Shown here piece by piece: positions 7,505 to 11,702 of a DNA stretch of 11,702 nt. The DNA is taken from contig CAMLPA010000063.1 of assembly GCA_946481605.1 (NCBI GenBank), forward strand, positions 1 to 11,702, in the 5' to 3' direction. The first letter of the stretch is position 1; every line of letters starts with the position of its first letter. Origin of the DNA: an uncultured Flavihumibacter sp. (GTDB taxonomy: Bacteria > Bacteroidota > Bacteroidia > Chitinophagales > Chitinophagaceae). Under the pieces are notes generated by a model. It did not search any database, was not told the DNA's origin, and saw nothing but the letters and a program-made list of their open reading frames with translations. A program made the position numbers and the translations under genes.

Positions 7505-8320
7505 ATGAAATATCCTTTCATACTGCTGCTGCTTTGCCTTTCCTTTTGCGCTATGGCCCAGGAAACGCCCCGCGAAAAATTTACGGAACAGATGAAAGCG
7601 CTCCGTGCGCAAATCAATCCCTTACAGGCACAAGCCAAAGATTTTTACCTGAAGAAAGACTCAGTCGGCATGAAAAAAATTGAGCCGGAACTCACCCGCT
7701 GCCTGAAACTGGTGGATAGCCTGGAACAGGATTACCTGAACAGGTATCCTGATGATGACATGAGCCTAACCATCGTGATCCAGAAAGGGAGATTAATGGT
7801 GCCGGAAATAGTGGAGCCCATGTATGCAAAACTTAGTTCCAGGCTGCAGGGCACGAATGAAGGGAAAGCGCTGAAACAAAAGATAGCGGCTGTGAAGGCG
7901 ACTTATGTCGGAAGACCGGCTATCCCCTTTTCCCAACAGGATATGGATGGAAATATGGTCTCACTTTCAAGCTACCGGGGCAAATATGTGCTCGTGGACT
8001 TCTGGGCCAGTTGGTGTGTGCCCTGCCGCGCCGAGCACCCATATCTGAAAAAAGCGTATGCGCATTACAAGGAGAAGAACTTCGAAATTATCGGCATCTC
8101 GGTCGATAACAAAGAGGCAGCCTGGAAAAAGGCCATCGCCGACGACCAGCTTCCGTGGAAACAACTAAGCGACCTGAAAGGAATCCACAATGAAGTGGCG
8201 CGTTTGTATGGCATTACCAGCGTGCCGCAAAACTTCCTCGTTGACCCGCAGGGTATTATCGTTGCACGGAATCTCAGGCATGAAGAATTGGAGAAGAAAC
8301 TTCAGGAGTTAATCCGCTGA
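7505..8320 (+). CDS. TlpA-like periplasmic thiol-disulfide oxidoreductase
   Basis: A 271-residue exported thioredoxin-fold protein. A cleavable signal peptide (residues 1-18, ending AMA before QE) is followed by a charged helical region of about 110 residues, then a TlpA/AhpC-like thioredoxin domain from about 135. That domain has the strand YVLVDFWASW, the active-site CVPC at 171-174 and the cis-proline segment SVPQNFLVD (Pro241). Both active-site cysteines are present, so it should be redox active, usually as a reductase in this family. Many Bacteroidota relatives carry a longer N-terminal beta-rich DUF4369 domain; here only a shorter helical region is seen. It follows susD by 27 bases and precedes the repeat protein by 36, so it is probably co-transcribed. 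TlpA genes beside SusC/SusD pairs are common in this phylum; the client is unknown. Confidence 0.92.
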   Translation: MKYPFILLLLCLSFCAMAQETPREKFTEQMKALRAQINPLQAQAKDFYLKKDSVGMKKIEPELTRCLKLVDSLEQDYLNRYPDDDMSLTIVIQKGRLMVPEIVEPMYAKLSSRLQGTNEGKALKQKIAAVKATYVGRPAIPFSQQDMDGNMVSLSSYRGKYVLVDFWASWCVPCRAEHPYLKKAYAHYKEKNFEIIGISVDNKEAAWKKAIADDQLPWKQLSDLKGIHNEVARLYGITSVPQNFLVDPQGIIVARNLRHEELEKKLQELIR

Positions 8321-8356
8321 TGCCCGCTGAATTGTAAAACTAATATTCAAATACCT

Positions 8357-11300
8357 ATGCGCGTTAAGTTTACGTCTGTTTTCCTGCTGTTGTTATTTTT
8401 CGGTAGCGCTGTTGTGGCGCAGGATGGAACGCCCGATGCCAGCTTCGGGACCAATGGTTTCTTTCGTCAGAATTTTGGACAGGGAAAAATGTATGCACAA
8501 CATGTGCTCAGGCTCGCCTCCGGGAAGTTTCTGGTGGGCGGCCGTAAAGTGGTGGGTGGTAATTCCAATAGTATCATTTCCCGGTTCAACGCCAACGGAT
8601 CTATTGACGCTGGTTTCGGTAAATCCGGTACTTCAGAAGTGCAGGCCGCTAATTTTGGAGATTCCTTAACGGCCATGGCAGAACTGCCTTCCGGGAAAAT
8701 TCTGGGCCTTTCCGTTGGAATCGGTATGTCGTTCGGAAATGAGGCGCGCGTGTTTCGCCTTGATGAAAATGGTAAGATCGACAGCAGTTTTGGTACGAAC
8801 GGAATTGTGGCTTATCACGAAAACAGCAGCGGAGCGCATTACACTTATCCATACCAGTTACATGCACTGGCCGATGGTTCTTTCTATGTGCTTTGCACTT
8901 CTTTCGCAAGCGGACTGATGCCGCGCGTGGTTAAGTTTCTGGCTGATGGCGCTGTTGATAATACGTATGGCGAAAACGGCGCTTACAAGCTGGTGGACAA
9001 TGGTACGACTTATGTTCAGGTAGACAATGTTAGAATGAAAGTGGAAACTAATGGCGCATTGACCATGTACTGGATGCTTTCTACCCTTCATACAGGCGGC
9101 GCTTCCGACAGTGTTCACCTTACCAGGATTTTACCCGATGGTTCGGTTGATCTTTCTTTTGGAAGTAACGGGGAAGGATATGTGCGTACAGCTATTCCTT
9201 ACCAATACACGAAAATGGCCGATGCCGTGACGCTTCCAGATGGCAACCTGATGCTGGTGCTGGAGAAAGAAGTGGATGCTTCCAATAACAATATAATCGC
9301 CTGCAAGATTCAGCCGGATGGCTCACTCGTAAATACTTTCGGTACCAACGGAATTATTCCGCTTGTTACTATGTCTGGCATTAAGAAGGTTCACCGCGCA
9401 GCGGTATTGCAGGATGGCAGTGTTGTGACAGCAGGTAATATCGTATTATCCGGAGAGCAGGAAATTTTCACCCTGAAAATCGGAAATACGGAACAAGATT
9501 ATGGGTATGGCAGTTTTGGAACCACGCTGAACGGATTAGCAGGAATACCTGATTTTGGCGGACAGGTATTACAAAATGCAGACGGCACCCTTTGGCTGGT
9601 GGGTCATGCCGTGCAAGCTGGTAGCGGAAACAACTGGCTCACACTTTACAATTTATCCGCTGCGGGTAACCTGGTTTCCGGATATGGTGACAATGGCGTT
9701 TTGTGGTTCAATAATATCCGGCACAATTCAGAAGCGCAGGCTGCCGTGTTGCAGGCGGATGGAAAAATAATTGTGGCAGGCGTGGCAACGCGCAGCAATA
9801 ACCGTGGGTTGCTGGTGGGCAGGTTTAACAATAACGGAACGCCAGATGCAGCTTTTGGAATGCAGGGTGTTACCTATGTGGAAATTGGCGCTCAGGATGA
9901 TGCCATGTTGGTACGCAATATGGATGCCGGAAAATTTCAGGTGATAGGAAATACGTTAAACAGCAGCTATCAAAGTAGTCCCTACATTATGCAGTTTAAT
10001 GCGGATGGTTCGCGTGACGTTACTTTCGGAACAAACGGATTAGTGGTTACGAACGCCGGTTCCAACCTTTCCGTAAGAGGCGTCGCATTCCTTTCCGATG
10101 GAAAAATACTCATGGTGGCCAATCAGATTGGCGTGGGGAAAGTACTTCGTTTTCACGCCGATGGCACTGCAGACAACAGTTTTGGTACAAATGGAGCAGT
10201 AACCGTTGCGTTCGGGTACAGCAACCAATCTCTGGAAGCCATTCAACTGGATGCCGCAGGGAATATTCTTGTGGCAGGCTCCGCCCGCGATGGGGCCACT
10301 TCTTACTTTGGTATGGCCAGGTTGTTGCCCGATGGTACGCCGGATATTACATTCAACGGAACAGGCGTGCACAATTTGTTGGTATATGGCACATCGAACA
10401 ACGCCACCAGTATCATGGTGCAACCAGATGGAAAAATCATTTTCGGGGGGACGGCTGCTCCTGCGAATGCTCATTTTGCGGTGGTAAGACTCCTGGCAGA
10501 TGGTACTTTAGATGCATCTTTTGGTGATAATGGGAGAAACTATATTCAAATGGGCAACTTCAGTATGGCCAGCAGAGGAATCCTGCTTCCCGACGGAAGG
10601 GTGGTGCTCAGTGGATTGATGTATGGTGCAAAAATTGGGATGGCTATGGCCTGCTTCAACAGCGATGGTTCCGTTGCTGCCGGCTTCGGTAATAACGGCG
10701 CTTATACCAATGAAAACAGTGGAGAGTTTAAAGGGGTAACTTTCGATGCGGCTACCGGTAAAATCATTGTTTCAGGTAAAATAAGTGAAGGATCGGTGTC
10801 GGATTATGTCGTAACGCGTTTTAACTATGTATCCGGCACGTTACCACTTTCCTGGGGAGCATTCAATGTCGCAAAGAAAGATGCGGCCGTATTGCTTTCC
10901 TGGAATACCATTCAGGAAATAAATACCCACGATTTCGTAGTGCAGCACAGCTCCGGAAATGGCAACTGGAACGATGTTGGCAATATTGTCGCTTCGGGTA
11001 ATGCTACTGAATCACGTTACTATGCCTTTCTCCATGCGAAGCCTGCTCCTGGAAAAAATCAGTACCGGATCATGCAACGTGACCGCGATGGACGGTTTTC
11101 ATTCAGCGAAACAAGGGCCATTCAGTTTTATGCAACAGATGCAAAAGAAATGATTGTTTCCGGGAATATAATTGCTGACGGAAACCTCCGGCTACAGATC
11201 AATACAAACGGAAAACCAGTTTCTGCCATAAGAATAGTGAATGCAGCGGGTCAGGTTGTGCTGGAGAAAAAAGCAGTTCCCGGTACGCAGATGATCCGGC

Positions 11301-11374
11301 TGGAAACGCTGAACAGTGGTGTGTACTATGTGCAGTATGGCAGGGAAGTGGAGAAGATCATCGTTTCAAAATAA
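8357..11374 (+). CDS. Delta-60 repeat surface protein with type IX secretion sorting tail
   Basis: A 1005-residue exported protein. A signal peptide (about 1-21, ending VVA before QDG) leads into an array of delta-60 repeats to about residue 824. The unit pattern is (L-x-DGK-I-x-V-x-G)…(R-F-x-x-DG-x-x-D-x-x-FG-x-NG). A fibronectin-III-like domain follows at about 829-924 (LPLSWGAFNV through YRIMQRDRDGRFSFSE), of a kind often placed before T9SS tails. Residues about 935-1005 match the type A T9SS sorting domain (AIRIVNAAGQVVLEKK, LNSGVYYVQY, ending KIIVSK), so the protein should cross the outer membrane by T9SS and be anchored or released. No catalytic motif is visible; the repeats suggest a beta-propeller binding scaffold. 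There are three scattered cysteines after the signal peptide. It is the last gene before a strong terminator, so it probably shares the SusC/SusD transcript. Ligand and role are unknown. Confidence 0.92.
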   Translation: MRVKFTSVFLLLLFFGSAVVAQDGTPDASFGTNGFFRQNFGQGKMYAQHVLRLASGKFLVGGRKVVGGNSNSIISRFNANGSIDAGFGKSGTSEVQAANFGDSLTAMAELPSGKILGLSVGIGMSFGNEARVFRLDENGKIDSSFGTNGIVAYHENSSGAHYTYPYQLHALADGSFYVLCTSFASGLMPRVVKFLADGAVDNTYGENGAYKLVDNGTTYVQVDNVRMKVETNGALTMYWMLSTLHTGGASDSVHLTRILPDGSVDLSFGSNGEGYVRTAIPYQYTKMADAVTLPDGNLMLVLEKEVDASNNNIIACKIQPDGSLVNTFGTNGIIPLVTMSGIKKVHRAAVLQDGSVVTAGNIVLSGEQEIFTLKIGNTEQDYGYGSFGTTLNGLAGIPDFGGQVLQNADGTLWLVGHAVQAGSGNNWLTLYNLSAAGNLVSGYGDNGVLWFNNIRHNSEAQAAVLQADGKIIVAGVATRSNNRGLLVGRFNNNGTPDAAFGMQGVTYVEIGAQDDAMLVRNMDAGKFQVIGNTLNSSYQSSPYIMQFNADGSRDVTFGTNGLVVTNAGSNLSVRGVAFLSDGKILMVANQIGVGKVLRFHADGTADNSFGTNGAVTVAFGYSNQSLEAIQLDAAGNILVAGSARDGATSYFGMARLLPDGTPDITFNGTGVHNLLVYGTSNNATSIMVQPDGKIIFGGTAAPANAHFAVVRLLADGTLDASFGDNGRNYIQMGNFSMASRGILLPDGRVVLSGLMYGAKIGMAMACFNSDGSVAAGFGNNGAYTNENSGEFKGVTFDAATGKIIVSGKISEGSVSDYVVTRFNYVSGTLPLSWGAFNVAKKDAAVLLSWNTIQEINTHDFVVQHSSGNGNWNDVGNIVASGNATESRYYAFLHAKPAPGKNQYRIMQRDRDGRFSFSETRAIQFYATDAKEMIVSGNIIADGNLRLQINTNGKPVSAIRIVNAAGQVVLEKKAVPGTQMIRLETLNSGVYYVQYGREVEKIIVSK
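8420..10828 (+). repeat. Array of 14 delta-60 units (protein-level tandem repeat)
   Basis: The FG-x-NG-type signature or a variant recurs at residues 30, 87, 145, 204, 268, 328, 387 (degenerate, FGTTLNG), 443, 500, 557, 609, 666 (degenerate, FNGTG), 722 and 777. Spacing is 52-64 residues, mostly 55-60. The first signature comes right after the signal peptide without its preceding strands. The last stretch (about 785-824) has the DGK-like and RFN strands without a signature, so the two ends complement each other. Nucleotide copies are diverged, so the array is not recent. Confidence 0.9.
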
Positions 11375-11463
11375 TTCAAGGGTTGGCAAATTTATCCGCG
11401 CACTTCTTTTTATGCAGAATAATGCCCAAATGATGGCACGTTCAGAAAATTAAGTCACCACAC

Positions 11464-11507
11464 AAAAAAGGAGAGGCCGTATCAACCGATACATCCTCTC
11501 CTTTTTT
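11464..11507. terminator. Strong bidirectional terminator closing the operon
   Basis: AAAAAAGGAGAGG (11464-11476) pairs perfectly with CCTCTCCTTTTTT (11495-11507). Inside it GTATC (11479-11483) pairs with GATAC (11488-11492) around the tetraloop AACC, separated from the outer stem by a CC/AT internal loop. The A-tract on one side and T-tract on the other allow termination in both directions. It lies 90 bases after the repeat-protein stop. Confidence 0.93.
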
Positions 11508-11656
11508 AAATGAGCTTCATTAAGGTGCTTCACAACATCATTCCACATCAACCAACCTTTGCGTTCCGGAAGTACGGTTCAGCAAATAGCGTATCCTTGC
11601 GTCGTAACTTCCTGGCGCTGTGCAGTGCATAGCAAAAAGCAGTTGCATGAAAAATC
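11508..11656. other. Non-coding gap between terminator and the right-hand gene
   Basis: About 150 bases with no recognised gene. It contains a near-palindrome, GCTGTGCAGTGCATAGC (11617-11633), and a short direct repeat of GCTTCA (around 11514 and 11527). Neither is strong enough to name. If the right-hand gene ends at 11657, this would be its 3' untranslated region leading to the shared terminator. Confidence 0.4.
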
Positions 11657-11702
11657 TTAAAAGGAAATATCCTCATCATATTCATCGCCTTCCTGTTCCA
11701 TA
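11657..11702 (-). CDS. C-terminal tail of an unidentified minus-strand gene (partial)
   Basis: On the minus strand, an open frame entering from the right edge ends with TAA at 11659-11657 and reads MEQEGDEYDEDISF. Strong acidity with a final Phe is what one expects of a protein tail rather than random sequence, and the bidirectional terminator beyond it suits a convergent gene. The last six residues, DEDISF, resemble the DDDIPF-type tip of single-stranded DNA-binding proteins that docks partner enzymes, but 14 residues cannot establish a family. The Met shown is probably internal. A competing minus-strand frame is open further but lacks recognisable features. Confidence 0.4.
   Translation of the reverse strand, partial: MEQEGDEYDEDISF

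Noticed and set aside
377..8320. Complete polysaccharide utilisation locus
   Set aside because: No glycoside hydrolase, lyase, carbohydrate esterase or sugar-specific regulator is present in the window, so a carbohydrate substrate cannot be claimed.
10040..10474. 144-codon minus-strand frame opposite the delta-60 gene
   Set aside because: It mirrors the repetitive coding strand; the repeat units explain its openness and it matches no known protein pattern.
8420..10828. DNA-level tandem repeats or CRISPR-like array in the delta-60 gene
   Set aside because: Periodicity is about 165-180 bases at the protein level with diverged nucleotides; there are no short identical repeats or spacers.

Overview
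The window looks like chromosomal DNA from a member of the Bacteroidota, most likely of the Chitinophagaceae type. Three things point there: a SusC/SusD outer-membrane pair, a FecI-type sigma factor with a FecR anti-sigma factor carrying a C-terminal DUF4974-like region, and a surface protein ending in a type IX secretion (T9SS) sorting tail. Start codons lack clear Shine-Dalgarno sequences, and one promoter-like TAnnTTTG element is visible; both are usual in this phylum. The genus cannot be told from the sequence alone.

Layout. Bases 1-89 hold the last 28 codons of an integral membrane protein resembling the end of ACR3-family arsenite permeases, closed by a rho-independent terminator at 132-160. 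After a non-coding stretch of roughly 200 bases, six genes run in one direction from 377 to 11374: ECF sigma factor, FecR-like anti-sigma factor, STN-containing SusC/TonB-dependent transporter, SusD-like lipoprotein, a periplasmic TlpA-like thioredoxin, and a 1005-residue delta-60 repeat protein with a T9SS tail. Gaps are 87, 98, 10, 27 and 36 bases. A strong compound hairpin at 11464-11507 closes the block. A minus-strand gene appears to enter from the right edge, ending at 11657.

How the genes would work together. From family knowledge, substrate binding to the SusC/SusD pair is sensed through the periplasmic STN domain of SusC and passed to FecR, which spans the inner membrane and releases or activates the sigma factor. 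The sigma factor would then drive the operon. TlpA would work on thiols in the periplasm, and the delta-60 protein would be displayed at the surface or secreted. No glycoside hydrolase, protease or other catabolic enzyme lies in the window, so the substrate is unknown.

The points most worth following are: the delta-60/T9SS protein as last gene of a sigma/FecR/SusCD operon, with a repeat count (14) that fits two seven-bladed propellers; two hairpins sharing the loop sequence CGGCAA in the fecR-susC gap; a perfect 14-bp palindrome touching the susC start codon; a TTG start for the sigma factor; and a TlpA with no evident disulfide client in its own operon. Each family is known; nothing here proves a new system.
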